DNA of 64,000 bases from Gnetum montanum (Eukaryota > Streptophyta > Gnetopsida > Gnetales > Gnetaceae), in contig MNCI01011447.1 in NCBI GenBank assembly GCA_015680685.1, positions 66,452 through 130,451 of the forward strand, written 5' to 3'. The notes under the pieces were generated by a model that saw only the letters and a program-made list of their open reading frames with translations, was not told the DNA's origin and did not search any database. The translations under genes were made by a program, and so were the position numbers. Numbering within the stretch: position 1 is the first letter of the stretch; each line of letters starts with the position of its first letter. Positions 34,911 through 46,973 of this stretch are shown here, piece after piece.

Positions 34911-37247
34911 GATAAAAGAAGCTATTTTGGTCCTATCAAAATACCAAATATTTTCTAAACCCTATTGACTATTGAATCGTTCAACGGCTTGACTACATGC
35001 AGAGGCTTTGTTATAACAATCTCAATAGCAGTTCTTATACATTGAAAAATAATAAAATTTACTACTAAAATGCTCTTAAGGCTTTTAAACACAAGCGCTT
35101 CTATGGCAAAATTTTAATAGAAATTTTCTATCATGCAACAAGAACAATAAGAGAAATCTAAAATTCCAAAAATTACTTGCCAAGAATGATACTATCTAAA
35201 CCACTAGCTAAAAAATTTAAACAAAATAAAAAAAATAAGCATAACTCACAAGACTATGACAAAGAGGCTGAAATGTTGTCTTTAGTAAGTCATCTTACAA
35301 GAAATCTTTCACAATGTCTTCTTACAAGCTCTTCCCGAAATCCAAAGTGTGTCTCAAAGTGAGAGCTCGTAGTCCCTTCTAACCCCTGAAGCCTTTTTAC
35401 AGGGTTCAAAAGGTAGTTAGATATTCCAAAATATCTTGGCTAACTTCTCTCCCAAGTAAGGAAGTTATAACTTGCCCAACAAGTTAGGAGAAAATCATGC
35501 TAACATTGGCATGTATAAATATTAAAAATATTTCTTTAATAAGTGACAACCCATATAATAATAATAAAAATAAAATAAAATAAATAAATCTAAGATCTTC
35601 AATACTATAAGAGCTTCATACAATTGCTATTTTTATTTAGGATTTTATGTTTTTAAATATCATTAACCATTGAAGTCCTAGTAATTTTCATGAGCAGGAG
35701 GTAGTGTAGACGTTGGTGTTGGTAGCTGTATGGTTTTTTAAATGAAGAAAGCAGATCGTTATAAATTTGTATAAGTAAATTTTCATTTAAAATCCACATA
35801 AAATTTGTTGCTGGCTTCTTAGCGTTGTTAAGAACAACTCTGAATGTGAAGGTGCAGGATTGGAACTGCTGAAAAATAGTTTCAAATGATTCCACCCTGC
35901 CAGAACTGTATATTAACTACCACCACGAAAGAAGGCCCTGCTGCTACATCTAGTAATGTTGCCGTGTGTTCCATAAAAAACTGCAGTTCTTGTAACTTTT
36001 TCCGTTGTGCTGCCTATATCGTTTTTGAAAGCATCTATCACCTATTTCCATCCGGTCACTGAAACTGCCTTTGATGAATTAATCTTGGTGAACAAATTTT
36101 GATAGCATACACAATATTCTTTCATTTGCCACAAGAGAATCAACAGATTCAGTCAAATAAACATAAGATGAGAGATGAAATCCTTACTCAAATGCTTGCT
36201 GAATTTCATCTTAAATTCCTATGCAGTAGTGAATCTTCCAATACCAAATCTGATATTGTATGGGCCATATCTTCCTCAAAACATATGATTGTTCAAGAAT
36301 TGCACTTGTACATGCACTGCCATTAGAAACTGCAATTTCTTTTGAGGCCCATTAGCGAGCTCTCAACCTTTACATAAGAAAAATATTTCTTGGATACCTA
36401 TGTTGGATGCTTCCGTTGCTGGGACATGATGCCGTGGGGCAACCAGTGGTGCAAGAGAATGCCATGGCGACAGTTGAATTCCATCTCATGGAGTGCCATT
36501 TGGTAGGCGGTGCCCATGCCAACTGCGAGAGGAGTCTCCATGGTGCCATTTCGAAGGCCCCTCTCTTGATCATCGTTGCTCATGTGTGGCTCCAGCTATA
36601 CACGTGGATGATGGTGCATGTACAAAGTGCCCTCACCCTTGGGGTCGTTAATCTTATGCCCCAAAAGTGATGTGCAATAGAATGTTAGTGGAAGCCTAGG
36701 CTATGTCTGTGTGGAAGACCACCTTTCACTCCATTATTCCTCCTCCAACGTCTCGGCCTGGTTGAACATGTGGTTATAGAAGAATAGGCCAGAATTTCTT
36801 TGCTTCGGCTGATTTTGATTTTTTCTTTTTTGCAATTTGTGTTATCCATGTTCATTTTTTCTTTTATGGCTTATTTCACCTAGAATGCCTCTCCAAGGAA
36901 GATATTTTCTGCTGCTATAATCTTTTCTCCCACAAATTTTGTCAGCATTCTTCAAAGCTAATTTGACCTTGTAAGACACTTCTGGTTCACTTTTGGTTCT
37001 TGACCCATCATAAGATTTGTCTTTACCGGCATCCTTAAGTTCAGTAATTCATGTGAGCGTCATTCGGTTGAGCATGGAGAACACCTAAAATTCATTTGAT
37101 GGAATCCCCTGAACCGCCTCCTTATCAGTGAAGACTTGTAAGTTTGATATAGAAATAGTTCTCCCATATGTTTTTTTTAAATAAAGGACTACATTTTAAC
37201 TCTTATTATTTTTCTCCTATTCCATGAAATGGCCAAATGTGCCAACA

Positions 37248-37262
37248 TTTCTGCCCCCTTAA
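37248..37262 (-). promoter_or_regulatory. Polypurine tract of element E
   Basis: Read on minus, AAGGGGGCAGAAA lies directly before the 3' LTR. This is the usual place and composition of the plus-strand primer of LTR elements. Confidence 0.85.
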
Positions 37263-37448
37263 AAATTTTAAAAAATTATGCAAGCCCTTTAAAACTGAAA
37301 TGTACTGAAATTTTTATTGAATTTTCACAGTTGAACATACAAATATTTTTAGATGAAAATTCCCATCAAACATAAGGTTTGATGCTATAAAAACCTCATT
37401 CCTAAGAAGAACAATAAACTGTACATTAGCAAGTTTCTTTTTCATGGA

Positions 37449-37952
37449 CTATTCTTGAGATGGGAATAGAACTGTGAGGGTTACTCTAGTAGGAATCCTC
37501 ATATCTCTAACTATCTCATAGGCATTTTTTAAAGTGATGAAGGCTGTTCTATTGTTTTCTGGCTTGGTAGAGCTCTCAACTTGATCTACTGGAACTTTTT
37601 CTTCAGCAGTCTTCTCATTTTCTTTTTTAGATGAGATCTTCTATTCTTCTTCATTGGGTCCTTCATTTTCCTCTTGAGAGATAAAGGCCTCCTTCCATAA
37701 CTCTTCATTGGTTGGTTACTCTTCTCTCCTCTCCTCTTCTTGGGTGCAATATTGATATTGGCCCCAAAAATTTGACTCTATCTCTAAACCTCTTATGAGG
37801 AATGAAAATTCATTAGAAAACCAAGCCATGAAAGGACACTATTTTGATGCTCCACATGATCTAGCTTTCAAGTAAGCCTTCAACACATGTTCAGGGCAAC
37901 ATCTCATCACATATGGAATAAAAGGCTTTCTCATTTTTTTCCCAAACTCCAT
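37449..37952 (-). pseudogene. Unknown 3' ORF of element E, downstream of integrase
   Basis: A same-strand frame starts at ATG 37,952 (MEFGKKMRKPFIPYVMRCCP). It continues through WFSNEFSFLIRGLEIES, a Glu/Lys-rich middle (EENEGPNEEE, KKENEKTAEEKVPVDQVESS) and FITLKNAYEIVRDMRIPTRV to a stop at 37,449, about 167 codons with three internal stops. It lies between integrase and the purine tract, where additional ORFs are known in some plant LTR elements. I do not recognise it. The frame is far longer than chance would keep in such AT-rich DNA if the stops are later mutations. It could be an accessory protein or a captured exon. Confidence 0.5.
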
Positions 37953-38409
37953 CTCCCTCTTTCAAATTAGTTCTCTCTTACTTTCCCTACTCAACTTGAA
38001 TTGAAAGATGATGAAATCCTAGGTAACCCAATCTTATTTTTTTAGGTGCTATAAATTTAAAATTTTCCCCAAGATTCTTCAACCAATTTTCTCTCTTTTT
38101 ATGCATTCTAACCACTTGTCACAATCCTCACTAAGTGGTGGATGAGTCATCTTCTCTACTTGTCACACTTGTAGGATTCCACTTGTTTTACTTGTAGGCT
38201 TCCACTTTCTTCACTTGAAGGAAAACTATTTTCTAATTTAAATACATTTATCCTAAATATATATACTATTATAATATACTATTTACTTATCTAATTATAT
38301 ATCAATAGCATAATTAAACATAATAATTAATACTATATTCCTAGTAATATTAGTAATATTATATCTAATAGTATATACATATATTACTTTTGTGTAAGGA
38401 TATCTTCAA

Positions 38410-39500
38410 GTTGTATGAAATTGTCCAAAATAATGTTTTATATGCAAAACATTATATGTAAATTGCAATTCCATGCCATCCAAAGTTGATAATTTGTAAG
38501 TATCCTTAGACAATTCCTTTGAAATTTGAAATGGACCAATCCATGTCAGTGTAAACTTATTTGGTTTCTTCATATTCCATAATAGGACAAGGTTCCCTAT
38601 CTTGAAAGTTATTTTCAGAGCTTACCTATCAAACCATATTTTAGCTTGAGAGGTATTCTGTAACAAATTATCCCTTGCTTTATCTATTTCAACTTCTCTT
38701 TTAGTAAGCAAAGTCATGAAACTTCTATCTTTATCAGTTTCTTCAGTATATCTTTGTACAAATTTAGAAGCTGAGCTTACAATCTTATTTTTAATTCTTG
38801 CAATAAAACCATAGACTAAGTTATATGGTGATGTCCCAATAGCTCTCTTAAATATAATTCGATCTGACCATAACGTGGATTGCAGATAATTAATCCAATT
38901 TCCTAGATTCCCATCCATCGATTTCTTGATATAAGTGATAAGCTTTATATTGGTGGATTCTGCTAGGCCATTTCCTTGATGATAATCGTTTGATAAGGAA
39001 AATAAGAAAATAGATTTTTCTAATGCCCATTTAATAAACTCTTCAGATTTGAAGGCGGGTCCATTTTCTGACACTAACACTTCGTGTGGACCAAATCTAC
39101 TTAGAATGTTGTTTTCTAGAAACTTAATCACATCTGATACTGAACTTTCTCTTAGATCCTTTGCATTAGACCATTTAGTGAAATAATCAGTAGCTATGAG
39201 AATAAACTTGTGTACACCTATTGAAGGAGTAATTGTACCAATAAAATCCAAACCCCATTGCTGAAATGGTCTATCTGCGACTACTGGCTTTAAAGGTGCT
39301 CTAGACCTTTTAATCTTGGGCCCATGAATTTGACATTTATAGCATTTTTGAATCTTTGAACTAATTTCTTGATACATGTAAGGCCAATAATATTAATATC
39401 GAAGTATATGTTGCATAGTTGACTTAGGGGATTCATAAAATAAATTCAAATGGTCATGAAATTGTTCCAAAACAAAACTAATTTGATCATTATGAACACA
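38410..39500 (-). pseudogene. Integrase of element E
   Basis: Minus strand. The zinc-finger entry ends in CYKCQIHG (39,340). The core has QQWGLDFIGTITPSIG, SENGPAFKSEEF and GLAESTNIK, followed by IGTSPYNLVYG and a C-terminal WIGPFQISKEL (38,530). The 251-codon frame 38,622-39,377 is open throughout. The second catalytic Asp of the usual DNGP is Glu (ENGP), which should abolish or strongly reduce activity, while the first Asp and the Glu are in place. A stop near 38,620 separates the C-terminal domain. Upstream, 39,767-39,516 holds the spacer from RNase H. Confidence 0.9.
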
Positions 39501-39515
39501 TTCCAATAAAACCCC

Positions 39516-41080
39516 TCAAAAATATTTTCTATATAATATTCCATCTTTAACAATGAATCTTTGTGCTCTTTTGAAGAAATCTCTCTTTTGACTTACATTT
39601 AAATTATTTGGAATTTTCCTTGTATTAAGAAATTTGAGAATTTTATCATACCAATCCTCTTCATGGGTGTCAAGTGTACATACTTCACTTTCTCTAATCA
39701 TTAACTTGGGTAATCCCATTCCCTTAATTGTTTTGCATATTTCCAATGAAAATCTGAAAATTTGCAACTTTATAAGCCATTTTCATTTTTTTAGCCCAAT
39801 CTCATTTTGGGCTAGGAATCGCTTAACAACATGTTCAATTAGCATAATGTGGACTAATGAACTTTCTAAATAATATTTAAAATTATGAAGTTCTATGATG
39901 ATTGCAAAAGCTTGTTTCTATAAGTCTAAATAATTTATTTCTGAACCTTTCAACTGATACCCAAAAAATCCAATTGGTTCATCTTGACCTTCATCATGTT
40001 TTTTTGTTAAAACGATATTGATAGAATCATTCAAAGCAAAAGCATATAACCAAAAATCTTCTTTAAGCCTAGGCTTCACCAAATATGGAGCCTCTTGTAT
40101 AGCAATTTTAATTTTTGATAAAGCTTTCTCTAATTTTGGTGTTTTCTCTACTTGGACATCTTTTTTTAGCATATGCATCAAAGGCTTGGTAATTTCAATA
40201 AACCCAGGGATGAACTTTTTCACAAAGTTTATCTTCCCAAAGAAAGATCTAAGATATTTCTTACTTGTGGGATGTTCAATATTCTATACTGCTTGGATTT
40301 GGGAATTGTTTATGGAAATTCCTTCTTGACATATCACATAACCTAATAGGCTTCCAAATTTAACCCCGAAGATACACTTCTTAGGATTTAATGAAATACC
40401 AAACTCACGACATCTGTTGAAAAATTGTTGGAGATGATTAATATGATCTTCTTCTTTTTTGAGAATATTGTAATATCATCCAAATAAACCACCATGAATT
40501 TTCCTAATAAATCCTTAAATGCTAAATCCATTGCTCTTTGAAAAGTAGCTCCAATATTTGACAATCCAAATGGCATACTTTGGTAAGCGAAAGTTCCCCA
40601 TTTGGTGATAAATGCTATTTTGTATCTATCATTCTTATCTACCATGATTTGATTATAACCTAAGAAACCATCTAAGAAAGAATATACTTGACAACTTGAG
40701 ACTTTAATTAGCATCTCATCAATTCTTGGAAGTGGATATTTATCTTTTTCTAAGGCATCATTCAGATTTCTAAAGTCTACACAAAGCCTTATATCACCAT
40801 TTTTCTTTCTCACTGGAACAAGATTAGCAAGACATGTTGAATATCGTACTGGATATATGATTCGTGCTTGTAACAAATTCTTAATTTTGGCTTCCATAGC
40901 TGGTTCAAATGATGAATTAAATTTCCTTTGATTTTGCTTGACTATTTTACAACCTTCTATTAAAGGAATTTTATGTGTCATCACGTCTTGTCAAAAGCTT
41001 TAAGATCATCATAAGACCAAGCAAAATTGTCCAAATTATTTCTTAGACATGTTAACAAGTTTTTCTTGAAACTTGAATCT
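39516..41080 (-). pseudogene. Reverse transcriptase and Ty3-type RNase H of element E
   Basis: Minus strand. The linker NNLDNFAWSYDDLKAF (41,040) leads into RT: THKIPLIEGC, the fingers VPVRKKNGDIRLCVDFRNLN, palm SFLDGFLGYNQI and the catalytic YLDD in VVYLDDITIFSKK (40,500). The 198-codon frame 40,388-40,984 is open. The connection and RNase H start follow (40,223-39,918): KIKIAIQEAPYLVKP, FWLYAFALNDSINIVLTKKHDE, GSEINYL. The RNase H end is broken by stops (39,900-39,780) and runs into the INT spacer. All RT catalytic residues visible are intact. It follows the PR-aRH frame on the same strand. Confidence 0.92.
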
Positions 41081-41450
41081 CTTTCCTTTGTAACATTCAA
41101 CATCTTTGGCATCTTATCTAATCCAAAATTCACTACCTCAAAATCTTAACTATTTGGGCTTTGTATATCCTTTCCAGTAAGTAAATTTTTCTTGAACTCT
41201 TGTTCCAAGTCAATCATCCTTTTTGGAATGAAATTACCTTTGGAGTTCGATGACGTTTCAGGTATCACTTAACCCTCAAATTCTTGTTTGTTTTTCATAA
41301 ATCTCAGTACTTGATCATCATCTTCAAATACATGTAAATGTATTATATTTTCTGGTACTAATGGCTGAGGTTCTTCTTAAATCATTACATCTTTTTAACT
41401 TTCCATTATTTGCATATCTAATGTTGAAGCTGTCTTTCCCAAGTCATCTG

Positions 41451-42350
41451 CTAGAAGATTCTCTGCTCTATTCGGCAATGTTGAAACTGATCTAACATCT
41501 TACAAGAAAGTTGCTTATAAGGTCTTAAGAATGAGCTCTTTACTACATAGTTACCCTTTACTTGTTCACAAACTAATCTCGAGTCTCCTTTTATGGTGAT
41601 TACTCTGATCTTTTTGTCTAGAGCTATCCTTATACCAATACATAAAGCTTCATACTTAGCCTTGTTGTTAGTACAAGGGAAAGATAGATGAATTTCTTTG
41701 AGAATTTCAGGTGAATCATTCCTTAATATAACTATACCAACTCTTGAACCTTTTGAATTACATGAGCCATCAAAGTATAACTCTAATTTATCCTCATTCT
41801 TTGATTGTTCTTTTTCAGAACTATAATTTTCTTGGAGTGTACAAATTCTTTTTTCAACACCTCCTTTTTTAACCATTTTACTTTTTCCATTTAAAGTAAT
41901 ATTATCAATCATCAATGGTTCACTATAGATGTATATTTTATTTGGTTCTCCTTTCCAAGGTATCCACATGTGAGAATAATCTGTTGATATGCAACCCGAG
42001 AGATTCTTACTCCAACTTATACTCAATAAGAGACTATGCGAATCTGGTATATCTACCACTTGAATAGTTACTCTACTTCTGATGCGGGGTTCAGAAGAAA
42101 TTTCCAATAGAACATTTGGTAATTGAACCTCAATCTTCAATCTACTTTTATCCACTTGAATAATATTTTTATTTGATTTTTTAGGGATCAAACCAAGTTT
42201 CTTACATATAGACAATGGCATTATAGTAGACGTAGCTCCAGAATTAATCAAACAATTTTGTAAGTATTTATCCTTTAATTTCATTGTCAAAAGAAAAGGA
42301 GGAGCTTCCTTATCATACAAGGTCTTTAATTTCTCATCATTATTAGACAC
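41451..42350 (-). pseudogene. Protease and archaeal-type RNase H of element E in one open frame
   Basis: A 299-codon open frame on minus. Residues 1-130 form a retropepsin: NCLINSGATSTIMPLSICKK at the active site (Asn replaces the catalytic Asp of DSGA), then HSLLLSISWSKNL and SHMWIPWKGEPNKI. Residues 180-295 form an archaeal-type RNase H: LELYFDGSCNSKGSRVGIVI, CTNNKAKYEALCIGIRIAL, ITIKGDSRLVCEQVKGNYVV, with the catalytic D, E and D visible. So this RNase H lies before RT, unlike in element A, where it lies after RT and the Ty3-type RNase H. The frame stays open, but the Asp-to-Asn change should inactivate the protease. Confidence 0.9.
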
Positions 42351-42399
42351 ATAACTTAACTCTGATTCTCTAACTCTCCTTTTACCTTTAATGAACTCT

Positions 42400-43917
42400 A
42401 AAACTTTTCATTGCTGATCTCCTATTTGAAGCAACTGATAAAAGCTAATATTTTCCTTGACATGTTGAAGGTCTTCAATCAAATCATATTCTCCATGACC
42501 AATAAAGCTTGGTTTCTTTATCCATTTATTAAAAGACTAATTTGGAGTGCTTTTCTCTACTTGATTATCTTTACCTTTATTCTTATCTCTCCTATTTGGC
42601 TCAAAATATTTTCTCTTAGTAGATGGATTAGTAATAACATTTGGGGGTCTAGAAGTAGTTAATATTTCCTTAGATTGAAGACTATATTCATTTTTCTCAT
42701 TATAATTACATTCTTCAGCTAAAGACATATCATCTTCAGAACTTGATAGAGAAGAAGTATCACTGGATCCATTGCTAGAAGATTTACTTGCATAATGAAC
42801 ACTAGATAACTCATTATCAGATTCAATATCAAGAATGTTGAAAATAATAAGGTCACTTTCATCCTCATCTTCTACTAACTTAGTGTCTTGATGTTTATGC
42901 TTTCTACTTTTCCTTTCTTCCTTGATATTAACTCTTGCCAAGACTTTTTCAAGCTTCACTATTTTGTTATCTCATTAATTGTCCTATTTTAGATTCTATG
43001 TTTCCATGTTCTTTCTCTATCTTACCATGAGATGGACCTAGTAAAGCTTTAAATTGAGAAAAATCTTGCATAGGAATCATAACTCTTTCTTCTCTTTTTT
43101 CAGTTGCAATATTTTCTTCAGGATTCAAGTCCAACTATTTTTCTAGCTGTATAGCTTCACTAAAGTAGTCATTTAGTGTAGTTAAGTTTGAAGTTATCCT
43201 TAACCAAATTGAAATGTTGGGGTTGACAGCCTTAAGATAAGTTTCTTTAAGCATTTCTTCTGATGGCCTATATTGTATTTGAAAGAGTCCACAAATTCAT
43301 TGAAACTTGATGTTAGAATATCTAATTGATTCTTTAACTCCTTTCTTAGCTTGTATCAGCCCATAGTATAGTTTTTGTTGATCTAATTGATTACCAAACT
43401 GGGCCAAGAAAATATTCTTCATATCATCCCAACTTGTAATACTATTACTTGGTAAGTTTGAATACCAAATCTAAGTCATATCCTTTAGATTTGATACAAA
43501 CAACCTACAAGCTTGATTTTGATGTTGAATATTTGCATGAGCTAAAGGTAATTCAAACATGTGAATATATTCTTCAGCTAAATAAGTTTTTCCATGAATG
43601 AAAGGCTCATGCAAATATTTGTAAACTACCTTAGGAATATCATTGTAATTTTGAAATCCTAATGCTGTAACTCTTTGCCAAGGATTTGCCATCCTATTCC
43701 TTTGGATAATTGAACTCTTATACTTTCTAGATCTTCTCTTATAAATCTATAAACTAGATATAATGGGTGATCTTTTTGATCTTCTAGTATTCACTTCACT
43801 ACTTGTTCCCAATTCAAAAACTTTCTTTTGTTCTTCTTCTGATGAAGAATCAATCTTAGAATCTAGAATATCTTTTGATTCTTTTAAATCTTCCAAACTA
43901 TCAATCTTCTTAGTCAT
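42400..43917 (-). pseudogene. Gag of element E
   Basis: The start at ATG 43,917 reads MTKKIDSLEDLKESKDILDS, a charged N-terminus. After a short break comes MANPWQRVTALGFQNYNDIP (43,692), then the Gag core HQNQACRLFVSNLKDM, WDDMKNIFLAQFGNQLDQQK (43,420-43,370) and PSEEMLKETYLKAV. A Ser/Asp-rich region follows (SSSNGSSDTSSLSSSEDD, 42,750) with a basic end (42,600). I see no clear zinc knuckle. A few stops (near 43,470, 43,300 and 42,960) split the frame. The start lies about 100 bases downstream of the primer site, a short leader compared with elements A, C and D. Confidence 0.82.
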
Positions 43918-44017
43918 GAAATGAAAATAGTATCTAATTTCTTATGCCTTTATAATAACAAAGAATTGTTGATGTGCTAAAATTATAAGGCTTATGAACT
44001 TAGAGGCTAAATTGGCA

Positions 44018-44035
44018 GCCCTCCTTCTAGCACCA
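44018..44035 (-). promoter_or_regulatory. Primer-binding site of element E
   Basis: TGGTGCTAGAAGGAGGGC on minus, seven bases after the 5' LTR. It differs by few bases from the site of family A/C/D/G, so unrelated elements here use the same primer tRNA. Confidence 0.82.
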
Positions 44036-44042
44036 AAAGAAC

Positions 44043-46973
44043 TGTTGGAGACCGTTTGGGACGCAACCGCAAATGAGTATCCTCGAATAGGATTTAGGTG
44101 CTTACAGGTCTCTAGCAACACCAAGGCCCAGATACCTTCAAATAGACTTAGTAGTTAATGTGAGTATGTGTGTGTGCTATTGCAGTATGTGGTTGTAAAA
44201 AATGAAATGATTGGATTGTGTGTAAAACTACAAATGACTTATCTTAAAGCGATTCAACCAACTTTGCCAAGAACTATGAGTTGTTGAGAGTTCCTATTCT
44301 ATTTAATTTCTTAGTCTATGTGGTCCTTATAATACCTACTTGTAATAAATAAAATTTTATAAAAACATTTAAGCACAACTTCGCAAATCTACTTCTAATT
44401 TTCCCTAGAGAAAGATATAGTTCCACAAGAAAACTAGAAATAGAGAAATATTTCAATGGAAATAGATAGAAAAGAAAGAAGATTTGTGTTAATACCTCAA
44501 ATGTTTAAATAAGGTAAAATGATACGAGTAAACACTTCACAATAATGCTATCCCAAATTCAATAACTGCGAATTGTTCAAACTTCCAAGGCTCAAATAAG
44601 CAATTTCTTCAAGACAATCCTACTATGCTACCAAAACATTGCTACGTAAACTATCACATAAGAGACACCATTTTGGATAGATAATGGATGTCAACAATTT
44701 CATTCAATAGAAACTTCAAAAGACTTAACAATTTTTTATTCAAATATCATGGAGATTCACTTTAAAGATAAAAGAATCTATTCTATTCCTATCAAAATAC
44801 CAAAGATTTTCTAAACCCTCTTGACTATTGAATCATTCAACAGCTTGACTACATGCAGAGGCTCTATTACAACAATATTAATAGCAGTTCTTATACATTG
44901 CACAATAATAAAATTTACTACTAAAATGCTCTTAAGGCTTTTAAACACAAGCGCTTCTATGGCAAAATTTTAATAGAAATTTTTCTATCATGCAACAAGA
45001 ATAATAAGAGCAATCTAAAATTCCCAAAATTACCTGCCAATAATGATACTATCTAAACCAGTAGCTAAAAAATTTAAACAAAATAAAAAAAATAAGCATA
45101 ATTCACAGGACTATGACAAAGAGGATGAAATGTTGTCTTTAACAAGTTATCTTACAAGTAATCTTTCATAATGTCTTCTTACAAGCTCTTCTCAGAATCC
45201 AAAGTGTGTCTCCAAGTGAGAGCTTGTAGTCCCTTATAACCCCTGAAGCCTTTTTATAGGGTTCAAAAGGTAGTTAGTTATTCCAAAATATCTTGGCTAA
45301 ATTCTCTCCCAACTAAGGAAATTATAACTTTCCCAACAAGTTAGGAGATATTACTTGCCCAACAAGTTAGGAAGTTGTAACTTATACATAAAGTTAGGAG
45401 AAAATCATGCTAACATTGGCATGTGTAAATATTACAAATATTTCTTTTATAAGTGACAACCCATATAATAATAATAATAATAAAATAAAATAAAAAAATA
45501 AATCTAAGATCTTCAATACTATAAGAGTTTCATACAATTGTTATTTTTATTTAGGATTTTAAGTTTTTAAATATCATTAACCATTGAAGCCCTAGTAATT
45601 TTCATGAGCAGGCAGTAGTGTAGACATTGGTGTTGTCAGCTATATGGTTTTTTAAATGAAGAAAGTTGATCCTTATAAATTTGTATAAGTAAATTTGCAT
45701 TTTAAATCCGCGTAAAATTTGCTATTGGCTTCTTAGCGCCATTAAGAATGCCTCCAAATGTGAAGTCCGAATGTGAAGGCGTCAGGCCTGGAACTGCTGG
45801 CAAATAGTTTCAAGTTATTCTGCCCTACCAGAACCATATATCAACTACCATCACAAAAGAAGGCCCTACCGTTGTGTCTAGTAATGTTTCTGTGTGTTCC
45901 ATAAAAAATTGCAGTCTTTGTAACCTTTTCCGCTATGCTACCTGTATGGTTGTTGAAAGCATCTATCACCTATTTCCATCCGGTCGCTAAAACTGCCTTT
46001 GATGAATTAATCTTGGTGAAAAAATTTTAATAGCATACACAATATTCTTTCATTTTCCACAAGAGAATCAATAGATCCATTTTAAATTCACTACATATTT
46101 CTTGGATACCTATGTTGGACGCTTTTGTTGATCTAGATGCCATTGAGTTGGGACATGATGTCATGGGGAAACCTATGGTGTAGGTGAATGATGTGTTGAA
46201 GATTAAATTCCATCTCATGGAGTGCCAATTGGTAGGTGATGCCCATGCCGACTGCCAGAGGAGTCGCCATGGTGCCGTTTCAGAGGCCCCTCTCCTGACC
46301 GTCGCTGCTAATGTGCAGCTCCAGCCGTACATGTGGACGATGGTGCATGTACAGAGTGCCCTCGCCCTTGGTGCCATTAATCTTATGCCCTGATAGTGAT
46401 GTGCAACAGAATCTTGGTGGTGGCCTGCTCTACATCCATGTGGAAGACCACCTTGTGCTCTGTTATTCCTCCTCCAAGGTCGTGGCCTGGCTAAACATGC
46501 GATTCTAGAAGAACAGGCCAAAATTTCTTTGGTTTAGCTAATTTTGATTTTTTTTTCCAATTTGGGTTATCCATGTTCATTTTTTCATTTATGGGTTATT
46601 TCACCTAGAATGCCTCTCCATGGAAGATATTTTCTGTTGTTGTCGCCTTTTCTCCCACAAATTTTGTCAAGATTCTTCAAAGCTAATTTGACCTTGTAAG
46701 ACACTTATGGTTCACTTTTGGTTCCCAACTCGTCATAAGATTTGTATTTACCGGCATGCTTAAGTTCAGTGATTCATGTGAGCACCATCCGGTTGAGCAT
46801 GGAGAACACTTGAAATTCATTTGATGGAATCCCCTAAACCGCCTCCTTATTAGTGGAGACTTGTAAGTTTGATATAGAAATGGTGCTCCCATATGATTTT
46901 TTTTAAATAAAGGACTACATTTTAACTCTTATTCTTTTTCTCTTATTCCATAAAATGGCCAAATGTGCCAACA
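44043..46973 (-). repeat. 5' LTR of element E
   Basis: Complete, 2,931 bases, TGTTGGAGACC to GTGCCAACA. Most of it is AT-rich. A G/C-rich block at 46,130-46,500 contains long frames on both strands (46,027-46,521 minus) that also exist, with many differences and indels, in the other LTR (36,398-36,583). It is therefore part of the LTR, not a separate gene. In the aligned stretches the two LTRs mostly agree, with clear divergence in the G/C-rich block. Confidence 0.93.

Larger units (their letters stand above)
34261..37247 (-). repeat. 3' LTR of element E
   Basis: It starts TGTTGACGACC and ends TGTGCCAACA. It matches 44,043-46,973, with an assembly gap (34,573-34,910) replacing most of the stretch equivalent to 44,300-44,766. 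Compared with its partner it carries about 215 extra bases (roughly 36,140-36,360) and lacks about 53 bases present at 45,344-45,396. A G/C-rich block (36,400-36,670) stands out from the AT-rich rest. Confidence 0.92.
34261..46973 (-). mobile_element. Element E: full-length Ty3/gypsy element inserted in the 3' LTR of D
   Basis: It is 12.7 kb with LTRs of about 2.9 kb at both ends, perfect AGAAG target duplications, a primer site at the right LTR and a purine tract at the left one. On the minus strand the order is gag, PR, archaeal-type RNase H, RT, Ty3-type RNase H, INT, 3' ORF. Of all elements here it is the most complete and the youngest in the nest A-D-E. Scattered stops show it is no longer active. 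Confidence 0.95.

Noticed and set aside
34556-34958. Two long plus-strand reading frames made mostly of unknown residues
   Set aside because: They run through the assembly gap and have no sequence content.
46027-46521. 164-codon minus-strand frame that looks like a gene
   Set aside because: It lies wholly inside the 5' LTR of E, and the homologous part of the other LTR does not keep the frame, so it was not called as a protein gene.
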